A stretch of 41,548 bases of DNA from Candidatus Dormiibacterota bacterium. Its GTDB lineage: Bacteria; Acidobacteriota; Polarisedimenticolia; Gp22-AA2. Made by a program: the position numbers and the translations under genes. Within the stretch, counting starts at the first letter, position 1. Each line of letters starts with the position of its first letter. Below, piece after piece: positions 34,501-41,548 of this stretch. The stretch lies in NCBI GenBank assembly GCA_035635555.1, contig DASQAT010000009.1, positions 1-41,548 of the forward strand, given 5' to 3'. Below the pieces are notes generated by a model. The model ran no database searches. It was not told the origin of the DNA and saw only the letters and a program-made list of their open reading frames with translations.

Positions 34501-35450
34501 TGCGGCTGCTCAGGTCGATCAGAAACCTGCTCGGCAACTACCAGCTCAAGTCGGGGCTGTACCACTACTACCGCGGCGAGGCGAAGCAGGCGATCGAGTT
34601 TCTCACGCGCGTGCTGCAGGCCCCCGAGACGCCTGAGTCGGACCGTCGCATGGCGATCTACTACCTGACGCAGACCCACATCGCCGCCGCGGAGAAGTTC
34701 GAGGAGGCGAAGAACGTCGAGGCGGCGGTGGAAGGATATCGCGAGGCCCTGGCTCTGACCCCCGACTACCCCGACATCCACTTCCGCATGGGGGGGCTGT
34801 ACGCGCGCTTCGACCTGAGCCTGGAGGCGATCGAGTGCTACCGGCGCGCCGTCTCGCTGCACCCCGGTTACCTCGAGGCGCGGGTGCAGCTCGCCTTCCT
34901 CCTGCTCGAGACCGGCCAGAAGGAAGAGGCGCACAAGGAATTCGCGGCCGCGCGCGACCTGGCCGTGCGCGCCATCGACGAGCCGTTCCAGAGGGCTCAG
35001 GACGCCCTGGCCCGGGGCGACGGCCGCGAAGGCGAGGAGTGGATGCGCGAGGCCTTCCTGCGCCGCCCGGAGAGCTTCGCGTTCCACTACGGGCGTGCCC
35101 TGCGTTTCCTGACCGAGGGACAGCACGAGAGGGCGGCCGAGGATTTCCGCCTGGCCAGCGAGTTGAATCCGAATTTCGCCGATGTCCACAACTACATCGG
35201 CGTCGCCCTGGGGGAGCTCGACCGATGGGACGAGTCGGTCGCGGCGTTTCGCAGGGCGCTGGAGGCGAATCCGGAGTATCCTTTCGCCCGGCTCAACCTG
35301 GCCTTCGCCCTGGCGGAGGGCGGCCACGACAAAGAGGCCGTCGAGGAGCTGCGCGAGATCCTGGCGCGCGAGCCGAACAACGAGCCGGCGCTCGTCAAGC
35401 TCCAGGAGCTGTCGGCTCCGAAAAAAGAGAGGACCCGTGTCCAGGGGTAA
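34500..35450 (+). CDS. TPR repeat protein
   Basis: A 316-residue protein of tetratricopeptide repeats, for example AIEFLTRVLQAPETPESDRR, then AVEGYREALALTPDYPDIHF, AIECYRRAVSLHPGYLEA, and near the end ESVAAFRRALEANPEYPFA. About six or seven repeats are present. A short basic N-terminus has no signal peptide. It is a protein-interaction scaffold; its partners are probably encoded by the adjacent genes. It ends 14 bases into the PP2C gene. Confidence 0.9.
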   Translation: MRLLRSIRNLLGNYQLKSGLYHYYRGEAKQAIEFLTRVLQAPETPESDRRMAIYYLTQTHIAAAEKFEEAKNVEAAVEGYREALALTPDYPDIHFRMGGLYARFDLSLEAIECYRRAVSLHPGYLEARVQLAFLLLETGQKEEAHKEFAAARDLAVRAIDEPFQRAQDALARGDGREGEEWMREAFLRRPESFAFHYGRALRFLTEGQHERAAEDFRLASELNPNFADVHNYIGVALGELDRWDESVAAFRRALEANPEYPFARLNLAFALAEGGHDKEAVEELREILAREPNNEPALVKLQELSAPKKERTRVQG

Positions 35451-36261
35451 GACTCCGGGTCATGGCGGATCCAGCCACGTGAAGATCGAAAGCGCCGGGC
35501 TCAGCGATGTCGGCCGCAAGCGGAAGTCGAACGAGGACTCGTTCGCCATCTCCGAGGACGGCGCCCTGTTCGTCGTGGCCGACGGGATGGGGGGGCACGC
35601 CGCGGGCGAGGTGGCGTCGCGCCTGGCGGTCGAGTCGATCGAGAGGCATATCTCCGGCTCCGACCCCCGCAAGGAGCCGACCATTCCCGCCTCGTTCCGT
35701 TCACCGAGCGAAGACGAGGCCGGCCTGCCCGCCCCGGCACGGCGCGTGCTGAACGCCATCCGTCTCGCCAACCAGGAGATCGTGCGCTCGGTCCGGCACG
35801 ACAGCAGCAAGCGCGGCATGGGGACGACGGTGGTGATCGCCCACATCCATGGATCGCGCGCCTACATCGGCTCGGTCGGCGACAGCCGGGCGTACCTGGT
35901 CCGCGACGGCGCCTTGAGCCAGCTGACGTCGGACCACACCCTGGTGAACGAGCAGGTTCGCGCCGGCGCTTTGAGCACCCAGGAGGCGCGCCGGCACCCG
36001 GCGCGCAACATCCTGACCCGTGCGGTCGGCAGCCAGGAGGACGTCGAGCCGGATCTCGTCGAGCAGGATCTCCGTCCCGGTGACCTTCTTCTTCTGTGCT
36101 CCGACGGCCTGACGACCATGGTCGAGGACGCCGATATCTTGAAGACCGTCCTCGCCCATCAGGAGGACCCGGCCTCCGGATGCAGGGCGCTCGTCGATCA
36201 GGCCAACGATCACGGCGGCGACGACAACGTCACGGTCATCCTGGCGCGCGCCGGCCGGTAG
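35437..36261 (+). CDS. PP2C-family protein serine/threonine phosphatase
   Basis: A 274-residue Stp1-type metal-dependent phosphatase. The metal ligands sit in KSNEDSF and VVADGMGGHAAGEVAS. GMGTTVV, GSVGDSRAYLVRDG, LLLLCSDGL and DDNVTVILAR complete the family motifs. It would dephosphorylate targets of Hanks-type kinases such as the kinase-BRCT protein at 19489-20649, although the two are 15 kb apart. GTG 35437 has GAGAGGA upstream and overlaps the TPR gene. Cytosolic: no membrane segment. Confidence 0.95.
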   Translation: MSRGKTPGHGGSSHVKIESAGLSDVGRKRKSNEDSFAISEDGALFVVADGMGGHAAGEVASRLAVESIERHISGSDPRKEPTIPASFRSPSEDEAGLPAPARRVLNAIRLANQEIVRSVRHDSSKRGMGTTVVIAHIHGSRAYIGSVGDSRAYLVRDGALSQLTSDHTLVNEQVRAGALSTQEARRHPARNILTRAVGSQEDVEPDLVEQDLRPGDLLLLCSDGLTTMVEDADILKTVLAHQEDPASGCRALVDQANDHGGDDNVTVILARAGR

Positions 36262-36268
36262 ACCCGGA

Positions 36269-37411
36269 TTGAAGATTCTCCACACCAACTTCCACCGCGG
36301 CTGGGGCGGCCAGCCGTCCCGCATCCTGATGCTGTCCCAGGTCCTGAAAGAGCGCGGCCACCTTGTGACGCTGGCCGTGCCGCGCGGCTCCGAGCTGGCG
36401 ATCCGCGCGCGCGAGGCGGGGATCGAGGTCTTCGACCGGCTCGAGTTCCGCAAGCCGAAGTTCCTCTTCAAGGCGCTGCGCGACGTGGCGGTCCTCGCGA
36501 GGCACCTGCTCGGGGCCCGCTACGACCTGATCGACGCGCACGGCTCGCAGGATGTCTGGACCACCGTCCTGGCCCGGAGGATCGCCGGTGCGACGGCCCC
36601 CCTGGTGTTCACGCGCCACAACACCAAGCGCGTCCGGGACCACCTGTTCAACCGCCGGCTGTACGCCCAGCACGTCGACCACCTCATCGTCGTCAGCCGG
36701 TCGGTCCTGGAGCGCTACGAGCCGTTTTTCCGGAAGGGCGTCCTCGCTCCGGAGCGTGTCTCGGTCGTGCCGTCGGCCTACCGTCCGGACCGTTTCAACC
36801 CGGGAGTCAGCGGCGGCCGCGTGCGGACCGATCTCGGATTCGCACCCGAGGTTCCCCTGGTCGGCGTGGTCGGCCGGCTGGTGGCGGACAAGGGGCAGGA
36901 CGATCTGCTGAAGGCCGCGCCGATGATCTTGAAGGCGCGTCCCGCGACGCGCTTTCTCCTGGTGGGGACCGGCTCGCGCGAGCGCGATCTCAAGGAGCTC
37001 GCAGCGTCTCTCGGCGTGGCCCCGGCCGTGCGCTTTCTCGGTTTCCGCGACGACGTGCCGGAGGTCACCGCGGCGCTGAACATCTCCGTCCTTCCCTCGA
37101 TCGACTGCGACGCCTCGTCCGCCGTCCTCAAGGAGGCCCTGGCGTGCGGTGTCCCGGCGGTCGCCACCTCGATCGGCGGAGCGGCCGAGATCCTGGAGGA
37201 CGGCGTCACAGGCCTGATCGTCCCGCCGCGCGACCCGGCTCGTCTCGCCACGGCCATCCTGACGCTCCTCGACGACCCCGAGAAAGCGCGCGCCATGGGC
37301 CGGCGCGGCAGCCGCGAGGTCGCCGCCCGTTTCAGCCCCGATCGGCTGGCCGACGAGACGCTGGCGGTGTACAAAAGGGTGGTGGAGAGTGTCCGGAGGG
37401 ATCGTCCATGA
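36269..37411 (+). CDS. Glycosyltransferase family 4 protein
   Basis: A 380-residue GT-B glycosyltransferase. The N-terminal domain opens KILHTNFHRGWGGQPSRILML (a glycine-rich acceptor-side motif). The C-terminal domain has VGVVGRLVADKGQDDLL, FLLVGTGSRERDL and the EX7E-like SSAVLKEALACGVPAVA. It transfers a sugar from a nucleotide donor, probably in envelope polysaccharide or lipopolysaccharide synthesis. It starts with TTG at 36269, eight bases after the phosphatase stop, and overlaps the DUF1259 gene by 4 bases. Confidence 0.93.
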   Translation: MKILHTNFHRGWGGQPSRILMLSQVLKERGHLVTLAVPRGSELAIRAREAGIEVFDRLEFRKPKFLFKALRDVAVLARHLLGARYDLIDAHGSQDVWTTVLARRIAGATAPLVFTRHNTKRVRDHLFNRRLYAQHVDHLIVVSRSVLERYEPFFRKGVLAPERVSVVPSAYRPDRFNPGVSGGRVRTDLGFAPEVPLVGVVGRLVADKGQDDLLKAAPMILKARPATRFLLVGTGSRERDLKELAASLGVAPAVRFLGFRDDVPEVTAALNISVLPSIDCDASSAVLKEALACGVPAVATSIGGAAEILEDGVTGLIVPPRDPARLATAILTLLDDPEKARAMGRRGSREVAARFSPDRLADETLAVYKRVVESVRRDRP

Positions 37412-38322
37412 AAACCGCACGCGACTTCGCCTCGAGCTCGGCCCTGATGGTCCTCGCCCTCGTCGGTCTCGCGGAGGCGCCGCCCACCCCACCCAGACCG
37501 GCGGCCGCCGCCGACGTCGATCGTCTCCTCGAGGCGAGCGGGACCTGGAACGCCACGGAGCAGGTGTACAGGGTCGCCCTGCCGAGGAGCGACGTCCCGG
37601 TGCACGTGGACGGCATCCCCCTCCCACCGTTCCTGGGATTGACGTCCTGGGTCGCCTTCAAGTGGACCGGCACCGGGACATCGATGATGATGGGCGATCT
37701 GGTCGTCTTTCAGGACGAGGTCAACCCGGCGATGGACGCGCTCCTGGCGCGCGGCGCCGAGGTGACCGCCCTGCACAATCACTTCTTCTACGACGACCCG
37801 CGTGTTTTCTTCATGCACGTCGGCGGGACGGGGGCGAGCCTCGATCTGGCCGGCGCCGTGCGGGGCGCGCTGGACGCGGTTCGCAAGGCACGGCAGGCGC
37901 GCCCGGTCCCGTCCGCGACCAGCGGCCGTCCCTCCCCGCCGAAGAGCGCGCTCGACGCCGCGGCGCTGAGTGCTGTGCTCGGGGTGCAGGGACAATCCAA
38001 GGACGGAATGTTCAAGGCGGTCTTCGGCCGCAAGGCCCGGCACGGCGATATGGAGATCGGCGCCGACATGGGGATCAACACCTGGGCGGCCTTCGCAGGC
38101 GGAGCCGACGACGCGATCGTGGACGGTGATTTCGCCGTTCGGGAGGGGGAGCTGCAGCAGGTCCTCAGGACGCTCCGCAAGGGGGGCGTCGACATCGTCG
38201 CCATCCACCAGCACATGACGCTCGAGGAGCCGCGCCTGATCTTCCTCCATTACTGGGGACGCGGAGAAGCCAGGCGCCTGGCCGGGACCGTGAGGCAGGC
38301 GCTCGACGGCCTCGCGCCCTGA
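37408..38322 (+). CDS. DUF1259 (LppY/LpqO family) exported protein, internally duplicated
   Basis: A 304-residue protein with a signal peptide (about 1-24) and two homologous halves. The first half ends with HNHFFYDDPRVFFMHVGG, the second with IHQHMTLEEPRLIFLHYWG, each with paired histidines followed by an acidic/Pro and aromatic stretch. LppY/LpqO proteins carry this DUF1259 pattern; function is unknown, but the HxH pairs could bind metal. ATG 37408 overlaps the glycosyltransferase TGA (ATGA) and follows GGAGGG. Confidence 0.88.
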   Translation: MKTARDFASSSALMVLALVGLAEAPPTPPRPAAAADVDRLLEASGTWNATEQVYRVALPRSDVPVHVDGIPLPPFLGLTSWVAFKWTGTGTSMMMGDLVVFQDEVNPAMDALLARGAEVTALHNHFFYDDPRVFFMHVGGTGASLDLAGAVRGALDAVRKARQARPVPSATSGRPSPPKSALDAAALSAVLGVQGQSKDGMFKAVFGRKARHGDMEIGADMGINTWAAFAGGADDAIVDGDFAVREGELQQVLRTLRKGGVDIVAIHQHMTLEEPRLIFLHYWGRGEARRLAGTVRQALDGLAP

Positions 38323-38344
38323 CGTCCCCCCATTCGGGGGCGTC
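38321..38344 (+). terminator. GC-rich hairpin after the DUF1259 gene
   Basis: GACG-T-CCCCC, loop CATTC, then GGGGG-CGTC forms a strong 9-bp stem with one bulged T, starting inside the stop codon. No U tract follows, so it could be a Rho-independent-like pause site or an RNA-stabilising end. It separates the RodZ-like operon from the peroxiredoxin gene. Confidence 0.5.
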
Positions 38345-38440
38345 CGCGCGGCTCCGGGAATCGCACGCCTTGCGGGGCCCGCCCGCCGGATGGTACTCTC
38401 AATGGCCCTGTCCATCCGAGACCCGGAAAGGAGGCCCGCC

Positions 38441-38887
38441 ATGCTGCAAGTCGGATCCAAAGCGCCCGATTTCACGGTGAAAGACCACCGGGGACAGGAT
38501 GTCTCCCTCGGTGATTTCAAAGGAAAGACGGTCGTCCTCTGGTTTTTTCCGAAGGCCGATACACCCGGTTGAACCATCGAGGGTTGCGGGTACCGCGACC
38601 TGGCGTCCGAGTACGAGAAGAAGAACGCCGTGATCCTGGGAGCCTCGTTCGACACCGTGCAGGAGAACGCCGATTTCGCGAAGAAATTCGATTTTCCGTA
38701 CCGCCTGCTGTGCGACACCCGGCGGGAGATCGGGATGGCCTACGGGGCCTGCGCAGATCTTCAGGACCGGTCGGCGAAGCGAATCTCCTACGTGATCGGT
38801 CCGGACGGCATCATCCGCCACGCCTTTCCGAAGGTGGACACAAAGAATCATCCGCGGGACGTGCTGGAGCTTATCGGGCGGGACTAG
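38441..38887 (+). CDS. Selenocysteine peroxiredoxin, Bcp/PrxQ type (in-frame TGA = Sec44)
   Basis: The frame from ATG 38441 (AAGGAGG site) to the TAG at 38885-38887 is 148 codons with one internal TGA at 38570-38572. Upstream is APDFTVKDHRGQDVSLGDF and FFPKADTPG, downstream TIEGCGYRDL. In Bcp/PrxQ the residue at this exact place is the peroxidatic Cys (PKADTPGCT), and the resolving Cys sits five residues on, here C49. It should reduce hydroperoxides with thioredoxin-type reductants. Sec peroxiredoxins are known from anaerobes such as Eubacterium acidaminophilum. A SECIS hairpin follows the TGA. Without Sec insertion only 43 residues would be made. Confidence 0.93.
38582..38600 (+). promoter_or_regulatory. 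bSECIS element of the selenoperoxiredoxin
   Basis: GGTTGCGG-GTA-CCGCGACC forms an 8-bp stem (one U-G pair) with a three-base loop beginning with G; a further G-U pair can close the base. The loop starts 18 bases after the last base of the TGA codon, almost the same distance as in the other two selenoprotein genes here. Confidence 0.85.
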
Positions 38888-38891
38888 GAAC

Positions 38892-40058
38892 ATGAGCACT
38901 CCGATGCCGATCGAAACTCCGCGCCAGGCGCCCGACCTCGCCTCCCTGCGCATCCGCCGCGAGCCGGAGCGCCCGAGGCGCCCCGTCCTGCTCCTCCTGG
39001 GCGGGGCCGTCCTGGTGTTCGCCATCGGCGCGGGTGCGTTCGCCTGGATGTCCTCCTCGCTGCGCGCCCCGCTAGTCGAGAAGACGAATGCGGCCCTGAT
39101 CACGGAGGGACAGGCGCTCACGGTGCTGTCGGCTTCGGGGTACGTCGAGGCGGAGACCAAGGCCGATCTCTCCCCGAAGATCACCTCGCGGATCACCGAG
39201 CTGCGCGTGACCGAGGGGACACGCGTCAACAAGGGCGACATCATCGCCCGTCTCGACCATCAGGACCTCGACGCCCAGCTCGCCGAGGCGCAGGCCTCCT
39301 TCGCCCAGGCCGCGGCCGATCTCGTCCGGCAGCAGAACCTGTTCCAGCAGCAGCTCGCCCCGAAATCGACGCTCGACGCGGCGGTCGCGACCGAGGCCGC
39401 GACACGGGCTCGCGTCGACTACATCAAGGCGCTGCAGGACTACACCGTCCTGCGGGCGCCGTTCGACGGCGTCGTGGTGGCGAAGCGGGCCCACGTGGGA
39501 GAGGCGGTGTCCCCGTTCGGCTCGCCGGGGCAGGGCTCGACGAACGGCGGCGCCATCGTCACCCTGGTCGATTTCTCGACCCTCTACGTCGGCACCGACG
39601 TCAACGAGTCGAACCTGGCCCGGCTCGGCTCCAAGCAGCCGGCGGAGATCATCCTGGAGGCGTACCCCGACAGGGTCTACAAGGGGTATCTCAAGCAGGT
39701 CATCCCGTCCGCCGACCGACAGAAGGGAACGGTCAAGGTCAAGGTCGCCTTCCTCGATCCGGACGAGCGGATCCTTCCCGATCTGTCGGCGCGCGTCAGC
39801 TTCACCTCCGCCCCGACGGCGGGACAGTCGGCGCGGACCCGGGTCGAGGTGCCGAAGAGCGCCCTGGCGCTGAATGACGGCCGCACCGGCGTCTTCCTGA
39901 TCAAGGAGGACCGGGTGGTGTTCCAGCCTGTCGTCGTCGGCCGCCAGAGCGAGGCGACAGCCGAGATCAAAGAGGGGCTGCTCGGCGGCGAGGCCCTCGT
40001 CGCCAACGCCGCGGGCCAGCCCCTGGCGAGCGGCATGAAGGTGAAGGTCGGCAGGTAG
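38892..40058 (+). CDS. Efflux periplasmic adaptor protein (HlyD/MacA type)
   Basis: A 388-residue membrane fusion protein. An N-terminal membrane anchor ([19 protein letters not shown]) at about 30-50 is followed by lipoyl/barrel-sandwich halves ([20 protein letters not shown] and [19 protein letters not shown]), a short coiled-coil hairpin rich in Gln/Ala, and beta-barrel domains ([12 protein letters not shown]). It would link an inner-membrane ABC exporter (the next two genes) to an outer-membrane channel. It starts four bases after the peroxiredoxin stop, so it could share that transcript. Confidence 0.9.
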   Translation: MSTPMPIETPRQAPDLASLRIRREPERPRRPVLLLLGGAVLVFAIGAGAFAWMSSSLRAPLVEKTNAALITEGQALTVLSASGYVEAETKADLSPKITSRITELRVTEGTRVNKGDIIARLDHQDLDAQLAEAQASFAQAAADLVRQQNLFQQQLAPKSTLDAAVATEAATRARVDYIKALQDYTVLRAPFDGVVVAKRAHVGEAVSPFGSPGQGSTNGGAIVTLVDFSTLYVGTDVNESNLARLGSKQPAEIILEAYPDRVYKGYLKQVIPSADRQKGTVKVKVAFLDPDERILPDLSARVSFTSAPTAGQSARTRVEVPKSALALNDGRTGVFLIKEDRVVFQPVVVGRQSEATAEIKEGLLGGEALVANAAGQPLASGMKVKVGR

Positions 40059-40084
40059 GTCACCCCCGTCACACAGGAGGGAAC

Positions 40085-40801
40085 GTGGCGCATTCTCTGA
40101 TCTCCGTCGAGCATGTCTCCAAGGTCTACCGCCGGGACGCCCTCCAGATCCCCGTCCTGGAGGACATCAATCTCGAGATCGACAAGGGGGAGTTCGTCGC
40201 GCTGATGGGGCCCTCCGGCTCGGGGAAGACGACCCTGCTCAACCTGATCGCCGGCATCGACGTCCCGACGAAGGGGCGCCTCAGCATCGACGGCCGCGAC
40301 ATCTCGTCGATGCGCGAGACCGAACTGGCGCGGTGGCGGGCCGACACGATCGGGTTCATCTTCCAGCTCTACAACCTGATCCCGGTCCTCACCGGCTTCG
40401 AGAACGTCGAGCTGCCGCTCCTGCTCACGAAACTGTCGCGCCGGGAGCGCAACGAGCACGTGCGCTCGGCGCTCACGATCGTCGGCCTGGCCGACCGGAT
40501 GGACCATTACCCCCGCCAGCTCTCGGGCGGGCAGGAGCAGCGCGTAGCCATCGCGCGGGCCATCGTCACCGATCCGCTCATCCTGGTGGCCGACGAACCG
40601 ACCGGGGACCTGGACGCGAAGAGCGCCGAGGAGATCCTCGTCCTGCTCAACCGCCTGAACGAGGAGTACCACAAGACGATCGTCATGGTGACGCACGACC
40701 CTCGGGCCGCGGGACGCGCCCACCGGCAGCTCCACCTGGACAAGGGGGTGCTGTCGCCGGAGACGCCGGCGGTCGTCGAGCGATCGCGGGACTCGAGGTG
40801 A
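40085..40801 (+). CDS. ABC transporter ATP-binding protein (MacB/LolD type)
   Basis: A 238-residue ATPase. Walker A GPSGSGKT is at 42-49, the Q-loop at Q94, the signature LSGGQ at 146-150 and Walker B LILVADEP at 165-172, with an H-switch in VTHDP. The residues after LSGGQ are EQR, where QQR is usual in this family. It energises the MacB-type permease encoded next, with the adaptor upstream completing a tripartite exporter or a lipoprotein/antimicrobial-peptide transport system. GTG 40085 follows AGGAGGGA. Confidence 0.95.
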   Translation: MAHSLISVEHVSKVYRRDALQIPVLEDINLEIDKGEFVALMGPSGSGKTTLLNLIAGIDVPTKGRLSIDGRDISSMRETELARWRADTIGFIFQLYNLIPVLTGFENVELPLLLTKLSRRERNEHVRSALTIVGLADRMDHYPRQLSGGQEQRVAIARAIVTDPLILVADEPTGDLDAKSAEEILVLLNRLNEEYHKTIVMVTHDPRAAGRAHRQLHLDKGVLSPETPAVVERSRDSR

Positions 40802-40805
40802 CGCC

Positions 40806-41548
40806 GTGAAATACTTCCGCTTCATCTGGAAGAACGTCTTCCGCAAGAAGATCCGGGCCTTCTTGACGATGGCCTCGATCGTTCTCGTGCTCGTCCTGAT
40901 CGTGGTTCTGTCGTCGTTCCTGGAGGGGATGGAAGGGACGACCGGGACCGGCAAGGGGGCGACCCACATCGTCGTGCAGCACGCCACCGGCCTGGCGAAT
41001 TTCATGCCGCTCGCCTACCGGCAGCGGATCGAGCAGATTCCAGGTGTCGTCGCGGTCGCGCCGGAAGTCTGGTTCGGCGGCATGTACAAGGACGACCGTC
41101 CGGAAAACTTCTTCGGCCAGCTCTCGACCGACCCCGAGACCTGGGCCGTGATCCACGACGATTACACTCTTCCCCAGGACCAGCTCAAGACGTGGCAGGC
41201 CGAGCGCGACTCGTTCGTCGCCGGCAAGCAGCTCATCGACAAGTATCACTGGGGGATCGGCGACCGGATCCAGATCAAGGGGACCTACATCACCGGGATG
41301 CTCGACCTGGTGCTGCGCGGCGTCTACACCGGGCCGGACGAGTCGAACATCTTCTTCCACAACAAGTACCTGGAGAATTCCTCGATCGGCCGGCTGAGCC
41401 GGACCGGCATCTTCTTCCTGCGCACCAAGACGCCCGAGCAGGTGCCGGTCGTCTGCGACGCCATCAACCGGATGTTCGAGAACAGCGAGGCGCCGGTCAA
41501 GGCGATGCCCGAGAAGCAGTTCATGCTGCAGTTCGCCGAGATGATGGG
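40806..41548 (+). CDS. ABC transporter permease (MacB-like), N-terminal part
   Basis: The frame is open from GTG 40806 to the window edge (247 codons). It starts [15 protein letters not shown] and has one membrane helix ([20 protein letters not shown]) at about 17-36, then a MacB_PCD-like periplasmic domain ([33 protein letters not shown]). The FtsX-like C-terminal helices lie outside the window. It belongs to the adaptor-ATPase-permease set and starts four bases after the ATPase stop. Confidence 0.9.
   Translation, partial: MKYFRFIWKNVFRKKIRAFLTMASIVLVLVLIVVLSSFLEGMEGTTGTGKGATHIVVQHATGLANFMPLAYRQRIEQIPGVVAVAPEVWFGGMYKDDRPENFFGQLSTDPETWAVIHDDYTLPQDQLKTWQAERDSFVAGKQLIDKYHWGIGDRIQIKGTYITGMLDLVLRGVYTGPDESNIFFHNKYLENSSIGRLSRTGIFFLRTKTPEQVPVVCDAINRMFENSEAPVKAMPEKQFMLQFAEMM

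Overview
The window is a GC-rich (roughly two-thirds G+C by eye) bacterial chromosome segment of 41.5 kb, densely packed with genes in short same-strand runs that often overlap by 4 bases (GTGA/ATGA). The gene content points to a Gram-negative, metabolically versatile, at least partly anaerobic or microaerobic soil or sediment bacterium. Evidence includes an O-antigen-ligase-like protein, bactofilin, RodZ-like protein, a type IV pilin/GspG-like protein, an RND/MacA-type adaptor, and a selenium- and Mo/W-dependent formate dehydrogenase. Acidobacteriota or a neighbouring phylum is my best guess, but no phylogenetic marker here settles it. I see no mobile element, CRISPR array or rRNA. One tRNA-Thr(CGU) is present. 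No gene-free stretch exceeds 300 bases.

Layout. 1-4.6 kb (minus): FAD-linked oxidase (cut by the window edge), moaB, pepA, dxs. 4.8-8.3 kb: rhomboid protease, P-loop kinase-like protein, secreted Pro/Gly-rich protein, GHMP sugar kinase, DUF2007 protein. 8.4-17.1 kb: O-antigen ligase/TPR protein, an ECF sigma/anti-sigma unit, receiver-PilZ regulator, geranylgeranyl-reductase-type flavoprotein, small dihaem cytochrome, bactofilin, YigZ, pilin-like protein. 17.4-20.6 kb: tRNA-Thr, a homocysteine methyltransferase/MTHFR fusion, and a Ser/Thr kinase carrying a C-terminal BRCT domain. 20.7-25.1 kb: an SRPBCC/ArsR pair behind a twin-operator promoter, an SDR plus a GrdB-family selenoprotein, an AT-richer membrane gene and a GFA-family protein. 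25.3-31.1 kb (minus): zinc alcohol dehydrogenase and an NAD-linked formate dehydrogenase operon. 31.2-38.3 kb: repeat proteins, RodZ-like protein, TPR protein, PP2C phosphatase, glycosyltransferase, DUF1259 protein. 38.4 kb to the end: a selenoperoxiredoxin and a MacAB-type ABC exporter (the last gene is cut).

The main result is a selenoprotein cluster. Three genes within 16 kb have an in-frame TGA exactly where their families carry a redox Sec/Cys: a GrdB-family protein (UxxC), the formate dehydrogenase catalytic subunit, and a Bcp-type peroxiredoxin (U44/C49). Each TGA is followed by a hairpin whose apical loop begins with G, 18-19 nt downstream, as expected of a bacterial SECIS. The formate dehydrogenase hairpin even has the GGTCT loop known from E. 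coli fdhF. Conventional gene calling would break all three genes. The Sec machinery (selA, selB, selC, selD) is not in the window and must lie elsewhere.

The formate dehydrogenase is also unusual in layout. The Fe-S/bis-MGD domain that normally begins the catalytic subunit is on a separate polypeptide encoded at the far end of the operon. Electrons would pass from formate at Sec/Mo(W) to the Fe-S subunit and then to the NuoE-NuoF fusion and NAD+.
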